A stretch of DNA of 64,000 nt, taken from positions 5,001 through 69,000 of the forward strand of contig JAXRKP010001604.1 of NCBI GenBank assembly GCA_037039925.1. The letters run 5' to 3'. Source of the DNA: Doris montereyensis (lineage: Eukaryota; Mollusca; Gastropoda; Nudibranchia; Dorididae). Below are positions 22,101 to 30,059 of the stretch, piece after piece (positions within the stretch are counted from its first letter, which is position 1; the number at the start of each line of letters is the position of its first letter). The notes under the pieces are model-generated. The model ran no database searches. It was not told the origin of the DNA and saw nothing but the letters and a program-made list of their open reading frames with translations. The position numbers were made by a program, and so were the translations under genes.

Positions 22101-24407
22101 CCACCATCAGTTTATACAAGCATTTATGAAATGGAAAACCTTTTATCTCAGCTTCCTTCCCCCTTTCCTCCTTGGTAACTTCAATGCCCATTCTTCTCCA
22201 CGGGTCATTCCTGACTAGACAGCCACAGTCGAATAATAGAGGAATTGATCGCCGACCATGATTTAATTCTCTTCAATTCAGGAGAAGCAACATTGCTTCA
22301 TCCAGCCTATCAATCAGTTTCAGCCATCGATCTATCAACAGTCTCTTCCTCTCTTGTTCTAGACTTTTCATTGCACGTTGATGACTATCTCTGTAGCAGT
22401 GATCATTACCCTATCGCCTTAAGCTTTCAACCAAATAGAGCAAAGGAGTCTACTTTCATTTTTCAGTTTGCTTAAAGCAAACTGCCATAATTTTTTTTTT
22501 ATCGGGATCACCCGGAATTCTCAAAGAATTCATCTAAAAGACAATGTTTCAATTTTCAATGCTGAATTGCACGCCATTATTTTGGCTTTGAATGATATAT
22601 AAAAAATTGTCAAGGAGTTGTCTGAATTTTATTATCTGAATGGATAATCTGTTTACCCTTCAAGGTTTGCGAAACCCAAACATTAAAAATCAAGTCATAG
22701 CACTGATTAGACATCTTTAAAAAGCTTGTTGGAAAACACATTACGTTTGTCTGGATACCAGCCAATTTTGAATCGCAGATTTAAAGATTTTAATCACATA
22801 CTATATTATTACAACTTGGCAGGAGTGGGACCAAGAAGTTAATAACAAGCTTCATGAAGTGATTCTAAAAATGACAGAAAGACCAAATGTAAAAGAAAGA
22901 AATAGGAAGGAAGAGAGCGTGTTAAGCTTTCTCCATATTGGTCACTCGTGGCTCATGCAAGATTTCCTGTTGACCCATGAGGATCAACCTTTCGGTCACT
23001 CCTGCGTTTACCTTTTTTACCATCAAACATGTTTTAATAGTGCTCTGATGTGGTGGATATAATGAATGAAATATTCTGAAAGACACATTTACAAACTCTT
23101 TAGAGAGATTAATCGAAAAGCCATTTTCAGATTTTTAAACAAATCAGATTGTATCAACAAATCGAGAGTACTAAATATTAATTAATTTTTAACACATTGA
23201 CTATATTTTTTAAAATATGTACAGAAACTTTTCATTTTTTTCAAGTACTTCAGGTTCTACCTAGAGACATGAGAAATATTAGCCAGTTTTAGCCCTGAGA
23301 TCACTGCCACGGTGGACAGGGTTACTTCAAAGAAACAATCAAACAAACTGTTGACCCACAGTGACTAGCTATTCTGTCACTCCCATGATTGCCTTTTTAC
23401 TATTAAACATTTTTTAATAGAGTGCTCTGATCTAGTTGATATATACGATCAAAATTTATTCCGAGAGAAACATTTACAAACTCTGTCGAGTGACTCATCA
23501 GAAAACCGTTTTCAGATATGTGCAGGAAATCGGACTATATCACCAAATCTAGCATACTTACCAGTGATATTATTAAATTTTTAACACTGACTATATTTAA
23601 AAAATAATATTTACAAATCTTCATAGACATTCTAGAGTTTTAAAAAATAATCAACATTCTAACCAGGTAGTTGTGAATAGCATTAGACAGTTCGTAAATC
23701 ACCGCCCGTGGTGGACAGAGTTTACTACAAAGAAGCAATTTGTTACACTACATTGAAGCATTTTATTATTGGTATTAATATTTGAAGTGGCGCCGGTGGC
23801 AGTGGTTAGGCTGCTGGACTGGGGATCATGAGGTCCCGAGTTTGAATCCTAGCAAGCCAGGTCCGACATTGTGTTCCTTGGGAAAGATCACATTATCACA
23901 CATTTCCCTGGGAAAGATACCCATTTCCACTCTACCCAGGTGCAAATGGGTACAAACATTAGCTTGGGAGTAAAAACTTATGTCAGGTTAGCGTCTGGCC
24001 AGGATGTGATTATTATCACCTGTTCCGCTTCACGCTATAGAAACCAGGATAGGCTCTGGCTCTATATGCCTTAAGAGCCTTGGAGGAACTTAACTATTGA
24101 TATCTGAACAAGATCAAGATGATTTTTGTGAATTCTTAATTTACGTGTATATTCAGCAGCTTGTTTCACGATGAAGGATACTGATTTTCTTTTATGCAAA
24201 ACACTTAATATATTGAAATCAATGATGACTAGATGGATCTGTTTTGTTGCAAGAACTATTAATTTACAACTAGACACTCATAAGTTTGTAACTATGCCTT
24301 TGAAAGAAAGAAAAAAGGTGGAAATTAATTGTTTCTATTCTTTCCATTTTTTTCTCCAGCTAATTTTCCAAAAGTCCAGAGAAATGTTTGATGGTTGTGG
24401 ACCTTAG
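1896..24407 (+). CDS. unk: Unkempt-family RNA-binding zinc finger protein (whole spliced gene, 15 exons)
   Basis: Joined exons encode about 760 aa that align along their whole length with the Unkempt family (human UNK is 810 aa). UNK is a cytoplasmic sequence-specific mRNA-binding protein that represses translation and shapes neuronal morphology; zinc fingers 1-3 read UAG and fingers 4-6 U-rich sequence. Visible here: six CCCH fingers over residues about 20-293, a Ser/Pro-rich linker, the VESVI segment, the APGFER motif, and a coiled coil about 630-700. All intron phases agree. Two anomalies: exon 3 needs one base skipped, and the expected C-terminal RING (CxxC...CPxC) is absent. The start ATG at 1896 is followed by EKPEHY, matching the EKPQHY context of vertebrate UNK. 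Whether it is UNK or UNKL is not resolved; invertebrates usually have a single gene. Confidence 0.95.
2044..2253 (+). CDS. unk: Unk exon 2 (zinc finger 1, first part of zinc finger 2)
   Basis: The acceptor TTTTCTACAG precedes 2044 and the donor GTAAGT follows 2253. Zinc finger 1 is C-x-L-F-L-Q-H-K-C...YTCFHWH, followed by the RRRRPVRKRDGTF basic linker. Finger 2 begins with YCTKYDE...CPDGDE; its last Cys and His are in exon 3. Nearly residue-for-residue like UNK. Confidence 0.97.
2531..2542 (-). promoter_or_regulatory. YY1-like site in Unk intron 1-2 region
   Basis: CAGCCATCTTGG is the reverse complement of CCAAGATGGCTG, close to the YY1 consensus AAnATGGC. It lies about 640 bp downstream of the start codon in the second intron. 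Motif match only. Confidence 0.35.
3870..4225. repeat. Tandem duplication carrying two (TC)n tracts
   Basis: Two units begin with GCCCATTTAATC, hold (TC)n at about 3885-3947 and 4086-4151, and end with CTCGTTATTTTTCATCGGTG-like and GAACAAGATTGAATTTCG text. The second copy starts near 4075. The poly-Leu/Ser or Arg/Glu reading frames here are artefacts of the repeat. Confidence 0.9.
4915..4970 (-). mobile_element. Fragment of a TIR-type element
   Basis: GGTGGCGGGAGTTGATCACA (4941-4960) is the reverse complement of sequence at about 29868-29890 inside a Tigger-like terminal fragment. Too short to classify further. Confidence 0.45.
4981..5348. repeat. 62-bp tandem satellite, about six units
   Basis: Units start CAAGTTGATTTCTCGCAGG at 5041, 5103, 5165, 5227 and 5289, exactly 62 bp apart, with a shorter diverged unit at 4981. 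Each carries TTCCACTGAAT and TAAATTACTAGG. It lies in the intron between Unk exons 2 and 3. Confidence 0.95.
5356..5625 (+). mobile_element. tRNA-derived SINE, family 2, copy a
   Basis: The head has a tRNA-like B box (GTGGGTTCAAGCCCC near 5405), the body a TACGTTAAAGACCCTTTCGC motif near 5520, and the tail AGTCACCTTAGCTGTAGATG...GGGTAAA. The same three blocks recur at 12515 and 16400. Confidence 0.85.
5837..6112 (+). CDS. unk: Unk exon 3 (rest of zinc finger 2, zinc finger 3), with frameshift
   Basis: Starts after TTGCAG and ends before GTACGT. The incoming frame reads ECPYLHRTAGDTE, then the conserved continuation RRYHLRYYKTG... is in another frame: GAAAAGGAGG (5871-5880) has one base too many for GDTERRYHL. 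The rest reads finger 3 (CIYETDAKGHCTKN..CAFAH) and ends EDPRWN. The exon length of 276 fits the flanking phases only if one base is skipped. Confidence 0.93.
7285..7580. repeat. Duplicated retroelement 3'-tail-like repeat
   Basis: Two diverged tandem copies (about 7290-7435 and 7440-7580) share ACTGGTAGGTC, a TTTCATCTTGCTGTTTC-like block and a TGAGATCACCC...GGTGGACAGGGTAAATTTCA tail. A further copy is at 28955-29075. The tail resembles the 3' end of the LINE at 23292-23343, so these may be 3' fragments of related elements. Confidence 0.65.
7890..8025 (+). CDS. unk: Unk exon 4 (zinc finger 4)
   Basis: Follows TTTTTTTCCATCAG and ends before GTATG. Encodes residues about 182-225: NYKTEPCKRPPRLCRQGYAC, then PQFH, then the basic RDRRRSP segment. 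The CCCH ligands are intact; the residues before His are QF instead of the YY of vertebrates. Confidence 0.96.
8108..8285 (+). mobile_element. tRNA-derived SINE, family 1, copy a
   Basis: A-box-like TAGCTCGATTGGTAGC (8115-8130) and B-box GGTTCAATCC (8177-8186) about 50 bp apart, as in a tRNA, followed by TTTTTTCTGTCTATTCCTTG and TCCTATGGGGCTTT. The same body is found at 46198-46532 and 63935-64000. It is a SINE head, not a functional tRNA gene, since the cloverleaf arms do not pair. Confidence 0.85.
8591..8608 (+). repeat. Poly-G run (18 G)
   Basis: Uninterrupted G run in an Unk intron; able in principle to form a G-quadruplex. A second run of 16 G is at 38601-38616. Confidence 0.9.
9090..9207 (+). 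CDS. unk: Unk exon 5 (zinc finger 5)
   Basis: Follows CATCTTCAG, donor GTAATA. Encodes residues about 227-265: STPCPNVKHGDEWGDP, a C-x-NGDAC-x-YCH finger and TRTEQQFHPE, almost identical to vertebrate UNK. Ends in phase 0. Confidence 0.97.
11220..11304 (+). CDS. unk: Unk exon 6 (zinc finger 6)
   Basis: Follows CCCATTTAG, donor GTAAGT. Encodes IYKSTKCNDMVQTKSCPRGA then FCAFAHVE, the sixth CCCH finger, which together with fingers 4 and 5 forms the U-rich RNA reading unit known for UNK. Confidence 0.96.
11566..11640. repeat. Short tandem duplication
   Basis: Two copies of a CATCCCCTGAACgAAGGGAT / CGGATCAAG unit of about 43 bp in the intron between Unk exons 6 and 7. Confidence 0.85.
11767..11897 (+). 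CDS. unk: Unk exon 7 (start of linker)
   Basis: Follows CCTAATACAG, donor GTAAGA. Encodes residues about 295-337, beginning EITSVRDMLSVSSNSLAAF. This is low-complexity linker after the finger block; the match to vertebrate UNK is weak, but phases and both splice sites fit. Confidence 0.85.
12515..12809 (+). mobile_element. tRNA-derived SINE, family 2, copy b, with target-site duplication
   Basis: The head has CTCAACCCGAAGGTTATGG, the body CCCCCCTGGTCCAGGTGG and GCACGTTAAAGATTCCTTGA, the tail CCCTGAGATCACCG...GGGTAAATAAAATC. The element is flanked by a perfect 12-bp target-site duplication ATGTCATCATAG at 12503-12514 and 12810-12821, which shows retroposition and fixes both ends. Confidence 0.95.
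12891..12974 (+). CDS. unk: Unk exon 8 (linker)
   Basis: Twenty-eight codons in phase 0 between TATTGAACAG and GTAAGC. Reads NGKSEIKLPNPIGKERANST then SSHSGPTS. It was too short to appear as a long ORF and is supported by splice sites, open frame and position between two certain exons. It could be a cassette exon because both ends are phase 0. Confidence 0.75.
13190..13335. repeat. Head-to-head SINE family 1 fold-back
   Basis: Arms at about 13224-13269 and 13283-13330 are inverted copies: ACCATTGCCTCACCATGAAA on the left and the reverse-complement-like TTTCTTTTGATAGTGAGGCG on the right. Both match the head of SINE family 1. The left copy extends to a B-box remnant (minus strand) near 13200. 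Confidence 0.75.
13560..13715 (+). mobile_element. Partial SINE family 1 copy
   Basis: ATGGGTGCCGACACAGAGAT followed by a decayed B box, then TTATTCCTTTGTATTTGTCT. Lacks the A-box head and the final tail; probably the continuation of the right arm of the fold-back, split by AT-rich sequence. Confidence 0.6.
13994..14140 (+). CDS. unk: Unk exon 9 (APGFER motif)
   Basis: Follows TGTTCTTTAG, donor GTATGT. Forty-nine codons ending YMRAPGFERDEFQ, matching the YKKAPGFERED block of UNK. The upstream part is Ser/Pro/Asn-rich and likely disordered. Confidence 0.92.
14900..15225. repeat. Local direct duplication
   Basis: AAATGAAGAGGAATATTCTT occurs near 14909 and 15142, and GGTACAATTATTCAGTAAGG near 15101 and 15200. 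This is a small intronic duplication before Unk exon 10. Confidence 0.75.
15292..15505 (+). CDS. unk: Unk exon 10
   Basis: Follows TACTCACAG, donor GTGAGT. Begins ARLRQQLIAIEKDTTLDPAE and ends FYPPGECVESVI, matching the FYPTSDTVESVI segment of vertebrate UNK. Ends in phase 1, joined to exon 11 through a Gly codon. Confidence 0.93.
16400..16690 (+). mobile_element. tRNA-derived SINE, family 2, copy c
   Basis: The head reads CTCTCAACCAAAAGGCCGTG then GGTTCAAGTTCC (B box); the body has CCCCCTGGTCCAGGTAGGTG and ATTCCTTGGCTGTTGACAAG; the tail has AAGATCACCTTAGTTGTGGG then TAAATCAAATCAAAC. Confidence 0.88.
17535..17824 (+). CDS. unk: Unk exon 11 (Ser-rich region)
   Basis: Follows TTTTTATAG, donor GTGAGT. 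Encodes GKALEGFQLEDLDIASLERE, the counterpart of UNK's ALDDLDLNEFGVAALE, then a Ser/Pro-rich stretch (SVSSSLSAGLS, SLSQSPPSPFGSF) that is probably disordered and a likely phosphorylation target. Confidence 0.93.
18661..18900 (-). mobile_element. Probable minus-strand retroelement 3' end
   Basis: On the minus strand the sequence ends GACAATAAAGATATATCTTA followed by TCTTATCTT, a short-tandem tail of the kind seen at LINE/SINE 3' ends. No coding sequence was recognised in the body. Confidence 0.4.
19327..19560 (+). CDS. unk: Unk exon 12 (start of coiled coil)
   Basis: Follows TTCCTCCAG and ends before GTATGT. Seventy-eight codons; the end MQRLREELNVAKSRMSEWE..YNQAKC matches UNK's LARLRQELDEANSTIKQWEE. 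The donor was chosen at TGT|GTATGT, not T|GTGTAT, because only that keeps phase 0 and gives QAKCACEAWKKEAEE, like QAKQACDAWKKEAEE. Confidence 0.92.
20105..20190 (+). mobile_element. Retroelement tail fragment
   Basis: GTAAAGTGCTTCGAGGTTTC then GCGCTATAGAAATGAAGTTA and TTATCATC resembles the 3' tails of CR1/L2-type elements that end in ATT repeats. A similar ending is at 9690-9760. Confidence 0.45.
20300..20395 (+). CDS. unk: Unk exon 13 (coiled coil)
   Basis: Thirty-two codons between GGTTTTCAG and GTAAGT: ACEAWKKEAEESAKRAKVAE then DDKELALKDKEE. Highly charged heptad-like helix matching the same region of UNK. Confidence 0.93.
21436..21594 (+). CDS. unk: Unk exon 14
   Basis: Fifty-three codons between CTATCACAG and GTAAGA. 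Reads ALNQSIRMQQVASLP...TSDLEKLQPQQLQQLKLRLQ then QDIDMLDK, equivalent to UNK's SDLEALSLSTLYSLQKQLRA..EQVDK. In vertebrates and flies the next residues lead straight into the RING. Confidence 0.9.
21660..23343 (+). mobile_element. Jockey-like non-LTR retrotransposon, internally deleted
   Basis: Pieces of an AP-endonuclease are readable: LGNFNAHS near 22170, IADHDLILFNSGEATLLHPA near 22247 and SSDHYPIALSF near 22395. An RNase H-like segment (FNAELHAIILALND) is near 22553 and a C-terminal LHIGHSWLMQDFLLTHEDQP segment near 22930. The reverse transcriptase that should sit between endonuclease and RNase H is absent. The 3' end is CCCTGAGATCACTGCCACGG then GTGGACAGGG near 23292-23325. It lies in the Unk intron between exons 14 and 15. 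Confidence 0.8.
23344..23755 (+). mobile_element. Second copy of the same LINE 3' end
   Basis: GTTGACCCACAGTGACTAGC onward repeats, diverged, the 3' 370 bp of the preceding LINE (start near 22970), including the ACATTTACAAACTCT block, the TTAACACTGACTATATTT block and the GTGGTGGACAGAGTTTACTA tail. It is a tandem second insertion or a duplication. Confidence 0.8.
23785..24095 (+). mobile_element. tRNA-derived SINE, family 3, copy a
   Basis: The head GTGGCAGTGGTTAGGCTGCT and the B-box-like GAGTTTGAATCC near 23840 are followed by TCCGACATTGTGTTCCTTGG, CCCAGGTGCAAATGGGTACA, TTAGCTTGGGAGTAAAAACT and CGCTATAGAAACCAGGATAG. The same blocks recur at 26845 and 50003. Confidence 0.85.
24360..24407 (+). 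CDS. unk: Candidate Unk terminal exon (RING-less tail)
   Basis: A long pyrimidine tract ending TTTTTTTCTCCAG precedes 24360. In the phase demanded by exon 14 the exon reads LIFQKSREMFDGCGP and stops at TAG 24405-24407. LIF fits the aliphatic/aromatic residues that follow DK in UNK (AVF), but the RING cysteines do not follow. It could be an alternative last exon, or spurious with the RING exon elsewhere. Confidence 0.5.
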   Translation, partial: LIFQKSREMFDGCGP

Positions 24408-24675
24408 GCAATTTATTGAAGGCAAGGTAGCTGTGTTGTTGAAATATGTCTTGTGGGATACTGCAATAGACAAATGTCAAGTATAGGAAGTGATGACCAG
24501 CTCATTATGAAGATGTGTAATTAAAATATTCTTTTAAGTATGCTTTTGTTTTTATTCAACAAAAGGTTCTGCTTTCTTTGATTACCCTTACTTAAACTTG
24601 TTTAGTTTGAATTTTCAATTTGACTTATGTGTATTTTAATGTTAACTATTTGTTCAAATGCAGTTCTATTGTGTC

Positions 24676-24681
24676 AATAAA
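24676..24681 (+). terminator. Candidate Unk polyadenylation signal
   Basis: AATAAA lies about 270 bp after the stop at 24407 in AT-rich 3' UTR-like sequence. It is the first canonical hexamer seen after the stop. It supports 24360-24407 as a last exon but does not prove it. Confidence 0.45.
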
Positions 24682-24699
24682 CTAAATCTAGTGATTATA

Positions 24700-26840
24700 T
24701 GTCCTTGAGGAATTGAAATTCTTTGAAAATACATGATATCTTTAAATGCCTTTCTCTTTTTTTTTCCTTTGCTGTTTTAGGCTATTTCTTTATTTTCCAT
24801 CTACCTTTTAGTCAAATGCATTGAATTAGGCAGGTGCTTTTTGAGTTGAAAGTTTTGTATTCCAGAACACAATATTTTGCAATTTGCGCAATTAATGGAT
24901 ATATCTCGTTAAATTTAACAATTCTAAATGTCAGTTTAAAAAAAGAAAATACTAAAAACTTAAGTAGATCTAAATCTTGATCTTGTCTACGGCTTGAAAT
25001 TTTTTATGACTGATCTTCTGTTCTTATATATTTACTGTTGCATGATGGGAGATTATATCTATTTATGTAACTATGTAACTGTTCAACATCTTTCTAAAAA
25101 TTCAACTTTTTTAAGGCTGAAAATGTATACATAAAGAATTTGATAAGTTTGTCCCATAATTTTTCTTTCAAATGACACATTATACAAAACGATTCATTGA
25201 GACAGGCGGAGGTTGGTGTTTGGATACAGCCTGCTTTTTCTTTTAGCTTTGAATAATTATTTGTCATGAGCATATAGATGAATTAAGGCCCTTCCTTTTC
25301 CCATAACTGCTGATGTTAATTATTATTCTTCACTTTGTTCATTTGAAAAAAATCTTTTCATTCAACAAGGTCTTTGAGGGGATGTGTGGCACCAGACAAT
25401 GAAGAAAAAATCACTTTCAAATTTTTTTTGAAATACTTCACATTTTAGTACTAAAACTATTCTTCTGTCGAAATGATATAACGTTACGGTTACTCATCAA
25501 AATCATATTTAGAATAACATTAGAGAGCTTTTCTTTAGACCTATGTAGTAGTTTTATGCATTATGTTTTATTTTGTTTATGTGAAAGATTCATCCCATTC
25601 AAGCCTTGGTTACTGGGTCAAGCTTTATAATGATATGTGTGTGTTTGACATTGATAAATGACTCATTTCAAGTACTCCATGCTTGTGAAAGCATACTGCG
25701 TTGGTGTCCATAGACACTCAGCAATGCCTTGAAGATCGAGTAACATTTTCCCGAGGAAACACATGTTCTTGGAACTTCCCTTGACCTATCAATGTGTCAT
25801 AGGTAACCTAAGCTAAATGATCACTCCTGGTTGGTCAGTCATTATTCTCTACATCACAACGATCCATTTCTGGCATAAAACTTATCCGCCATGCTGTACC
25901 ATTGTGTATGCTACTTTGTGTTTAATCCCAATTTGGAGAAACACTTCCAAGAGATTTTGAAAGACACACACACACACCCCCCCCCCCTCCAGCAATTGTC
26001 CAGACTAGTGTATTGTTTTAACTTACATTGATCTAGATTTAAGCATGGAATGAGGTGTGGGAGCGTGACCCACAAAACCAATTTTAAGATAATGTTTGGA
26101 TGGTCAGGAATGGGCCAATTTGTTCATCATCACTCCGGTTTCCCCTACCTAATATTGAGTTTAAAATGAAGATCTAAATTACGATTTAGATTTGATCAAG
26201 GGATAAATCTAAAGCTAGAGTAAGACTGTCCCTTTGCTGATGATTTAGATAGAGTGATTTTTGGATTATGTAATTTATTAGTCTTTTAAAAAAAATAATT
26301 AATAATGAAAGCACTCTGATTTCTCTGGTTCTGTTTTGGTTGGGGGTTTTTGTGTCTATTTCAGTGCAAAAATTACACACAATTTAAAAGAAAACAAAAA
26401 CCTGTTTGTTGTTTAGTTTTGTGTGTTGAACTCTGTCTATCAATTTTTATATTGATTGGTCAAGTAAGGAGGAAGGAAATATCAAAATAGTGATGAAAGT
26501 ATACATTTTAAGGACTCTGCAATTGGAACTTTCATGCATGCAATCGTAGGAAACAGTGGGGGAGAAAAAATCTCAAAACATTCCAGCTTGATATTCAGGT
26601 CCACCCTCCTCTGCTTCTGTCTCTCGTCTGGCCTTCTCCTGGGCTACTTGTTTTTCTCTTTTCTCCTTCTGAACAGCATAGGTACTCATGGACAGGGTTC
26701 TCACCTCCTGCTTACGCCATGTACCTTACCATACTGTCGACTTGGAATGATCAGCGTGTCCTTCCGCCAATGACTGCCTCACATAAAAGCCAACAATACA
26801 TTGGTGACGTGGTCTGTCGATATTACTACGGAATACGACG
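24700..26840. other. Non-coding AT-rich stretch
   Basis: Only short chance ORFs are seen. A (CA)n/C-run patch lies at 25967-25987. No splice-flanked coding exon, no TGY-CCN-NNN-TGY RING signature and no repeat was recognised. It may be intergenic or an intron of a longer Unk transcript. Confidence 0.5.
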
Positions 26841-26844
26841 GACA

Positions 26845-27165
26845 CCTGTCGTGTCAAGTGGTTAAGCTTCTGGACTCTTGATCATGAGGTCTTGGGTTTG
26901 AATCTTAGTAAACTAGATCCGACATTGTGTTCCTTGCGAAAGACACTTAGCACGCATTTTCCTCACTCGCCCAGGTACAAATGGGTACAAACAAATACTA
27001 GCTTGGGAGTAAGACCTGCGTCAGAATAGCATCCTATCCAGGAGGTGATTATTGTCACTTGTTCTGATTCATGTTGTAAAAACCAGGATAAGTTCTGGCT
27101 CTATGGGCCACAATGGCCTTGAAAAAACTTGACTTTTCTTTCTTTCTTTCTTTCTTTTTATTTAC
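26845..27165 (+). mobile_element. tRNA-derived SINE, family 3, copy b
   Basis: Head GTGTCAAGTGGTTAAGCTTC, B-box-like GGGTTTGAATCTTAG, body CCCAGGTACAAATGGGTACA and CTAGCTTGGGAGTAAGACCT, ending with a (TTTC)n tail at about 27136-27165. The short-tandem tail suggests a full-length 3' end. Confidence 0.88.
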
Positions 27166-27169
27166 TGGG

Positions 27170-28950
27170 AATACCTAACACTGGGTCACTGTCACTATAC
27201 AGCTGTGTTGTAGTATAGCCGTTGTACTACACTGCAGGCAGTTTAGTGTTGGGGAGTCTGTATACATGCTAGCCCCTACCATTAGCGTAGGCCCATTGAC
27301 TATTGTTCAAGAATGAGAAATGTGTGGGGGGGGGGGCTGGACACAACGTTATGCTGTGATGTAAGATTTTTGTACGAGTTGTTCACTGTTGATGATTAGT
27401 AATTTTGATGTTTTGTCTTATTTTGCAATTACCATACCTCATATGTAAACTCAATTTCTGGGGTAAAAAATGTTCATAGAGACCTATCTTTATCCCACAA
27501 AATCCATTTGTAGAAATGATGTGAGGACCAAAAAAGTGCAAACGTTAAACAGAAAATTTTAGCCAAATATTTACTTCAGAACCCTTCTTCTCTCCTCACC
27601 ACCAAACCCAATTCCCATCAAAGCTGTGTTCGTGGCCATTCATTTAAGGCGGCCAGTTTTTTAGGTCCAGCGGTTTTTCTTCTTTTTTGTTACTGTATGA
27701 AGCGGCCACTCATCTAATGCCACCAATGTTTTTGAGTACAAAAGAGCTTTTGGACATGTCTAAGATAGCCAGACAGCCAAGATGATGTACTTTATTATAG
27801 ATAATCCCAAACAACATCTTATTAAACTAATATCAATTACAGTGCAGCACGGTTATCTCAAACTCCTCCAGGTCGGGTCATTGAGTTAGGGATAGCCGCG
27901 AATTCAAGATTTCCATGTTGGCCGTTATTTAATACCTTCAGGGGTTACAAAACATAAGGATGTGGTTTTGGTACAATCTTTCCCTTGTACGATATCCAGT
28001 CACCCATCACGTCCCCGTGTCAAGTCGTGTTAGACATAGATCTAGACCTAGAGTTGATTCACCCAGCGTTGCATATGTTACATAAAATCAATGCATTGAT
28101 TCATCTCAATTGTTCCACATTTAAGTAAAAATTGTATGTGAGGTGTATCAAATTAATGTGTTGAAAATAAAATGTTTCATTATCATTCCTCTGCCCATGT
28201 AGCTACATTTTGTTGTGAATAAGTTCACAATACAATTACTGACTGGAATTGATATTTACTCTACTGGTGTTGCTGAGATTTGAGAAATGATATCTCCTGT
28301 CACATTACATGCTTCAAACTATGAATAAAGATGACAAAAAATTATTTTTTCTTTGTTATGCTGTCTCCATTATTGTGTAAAACACATTGAATAACAATTT
28401 TGAATTGTAGTTGAATATTCATCAATGCAACATTTGTTCTTATGGGATGTCTCGTTTGCCTTAGAATAAGTTTTGTTGAAATCAGTACCCTGTTTTTACC
28501 GTGTTGATCTTAAATCTTATCAAACTGTATATAACATGACTCGCAATGACTGTTGATTTTGTTTGCTTCAGAGATGGGAGAGGAGCACAGTTTTAGTTTC
28601 CCCAAAAACTATTTTTACCTTGCATATCAAATATCATGCCATGTTTGATATAAAGTATAGTGTATATAGCATCATATATTATATATCATTGACAATCTTT
28701 GTTGATGCAGTAATTAATACCATTGTAGAAAATGTTGTTATTGTTGAGATATCATAATTGTATGTTGTTATATCTTGTGTATAACAATGTCTTGTTCTCC
28801 TGTAGAATTATCTTTTATGCTTTCATTTCATGATTTTTGGTAGGGTATTTTTTTGACACACAGAAATTAGTATTGAATTTTCTAAAAGTTAGTCCCACTT
28901 TTTTCTTGTCTTTTTGTTTGTTTTTATGTTTCTTTGAGGGGTGAGTTATG
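27170..28950. other. Non-coding stretch
   Basis: I see no coding exon. A short G run (27326-27335) and AT-rich sequence are present. Confidence 0.45.
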
Positions 28951-28954
28951 TTTT

Positions 28955-29075
28955 TTTCAGTGGACTACTGGTAGGTCCTACTTCTTTCCTTTTCCTTTTT
29001 CACTTATTCATCATACCGTTTTCTCTTAAATCATGCTGAGATCACTACAAATGGTGGACAGGTAAATAACTGAAA
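28955..29075. repeat. Copy of the 7.3-kb dispersed repeat
   Basis: ACTACTGGTAGGTCCTACTT, CTTTTTCACTTATTCATCAT and CTGAGATCACTACAAATGGT then GGACAGGTAAATAA match the two copies at 7290-7580. Confidence 0.65.
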
Positions 29076-29172
29076 CAAAAAGTTCTGGCTTTTTAATTTT
29101 AAATTTGTTTCTTTCTATTCTATTCATTTCCCCACTTGTTATGTTAGAAAGTCTCATTCATATATGTAAATG

Positions 29173-29173
<1 letters not shown>

Positions 29174-29242
<69 letters not shown>
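29174..29242. repeat. (AT)n microsatellite
   Basis: About 68 bp of uninterrupted TA dinucleotides. Confidence 0.97.
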
Positions 29243-29247
<5 letters not shown>

Positions 29248-29823
29248 CGCAGAAATTATGTGATGTTACCGCTCATAATGTCTTTGAAAATAATGATGTT
29301 ACATTGTTACTATTCAGTGGGAGATAGAAGAATTTGCATGGCAGCTATGAAAGTGTACTTGACTTTTGTAAATCCTGGACAAAATTACCCATCCCTTCCG
29401 CCCTTCCTAAGAAGAAAAAGAACAAGAAAGAGGGAGAGAGAGATAAAAGAAGAAAAATAAAAATGAAAGAATTCAGCAGCTGGCCTTTTTTATTTTCAGA
29501 CAAAAGTCTGCTTCTCTTAAACTTAAAGTCTGCATCTCTTTGTGCTTGTATATCTCACGTTGATATTGGACTTGAGCTTATTATTGAAGCCTTGGAAAGT
29601 AGTTGTTTTAACTAAGAAAATGGAATCACTAGGATGATGTCTTCACAAATAATCAGCGGATTTTTTTATAGTAACAGGAAAAGAAGATTTCCAATTCATG
29701 GTGACGAAAGAAAAGCTTGAGCATATTAATTGAGGTCTCTTATTTAATACAAATACGTGAAGCATTTTAGCAGACCATTATGGAAATAATTAATGATGAT
29801 TATGAATGAAATTCCTTTAGATC

Positions 29824-29915
29824 TACAGTTGAACCCGTGATAAATCAACTCACTTGTCGTCAATTCTCGGTTGTGATCAACTCCCGCCACCGGTCCTGTT
29901 TTCCCCCTTTTTATT
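29824..29915 (+). mobile_element. Terminal fragment of a Tigger-like TIR element
   Basis: CAGTTGAACCCGTGATAAAT then CAACTC...TCTCGGTTGTGATCAACTCC resembles pogo/Tigger termini and shares its inner part, inverted, with 4941-4970. No matching opposite terminus was found nearby. Confidence 0.5.
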
Positions 29916-30059
29916 TCATTGGGATTACATCAACTACTTTAAAACTAGAACTCACTTAAAGTCAACTCCGAAAACTGAAATACATAGCCATGAAGAAGCT
30001 CCATTGTTAAGAAATTATTTTTCTGAATTGCATTTACATCCAGCGTCTAGCCTTTAGGA

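Noticed and set aside
26534..26773. 79-codon ORF with a Leu/Phe-rich centre
   Set aside because: No domain, no splice context; composition explained by pyrimidine-rich sequence.
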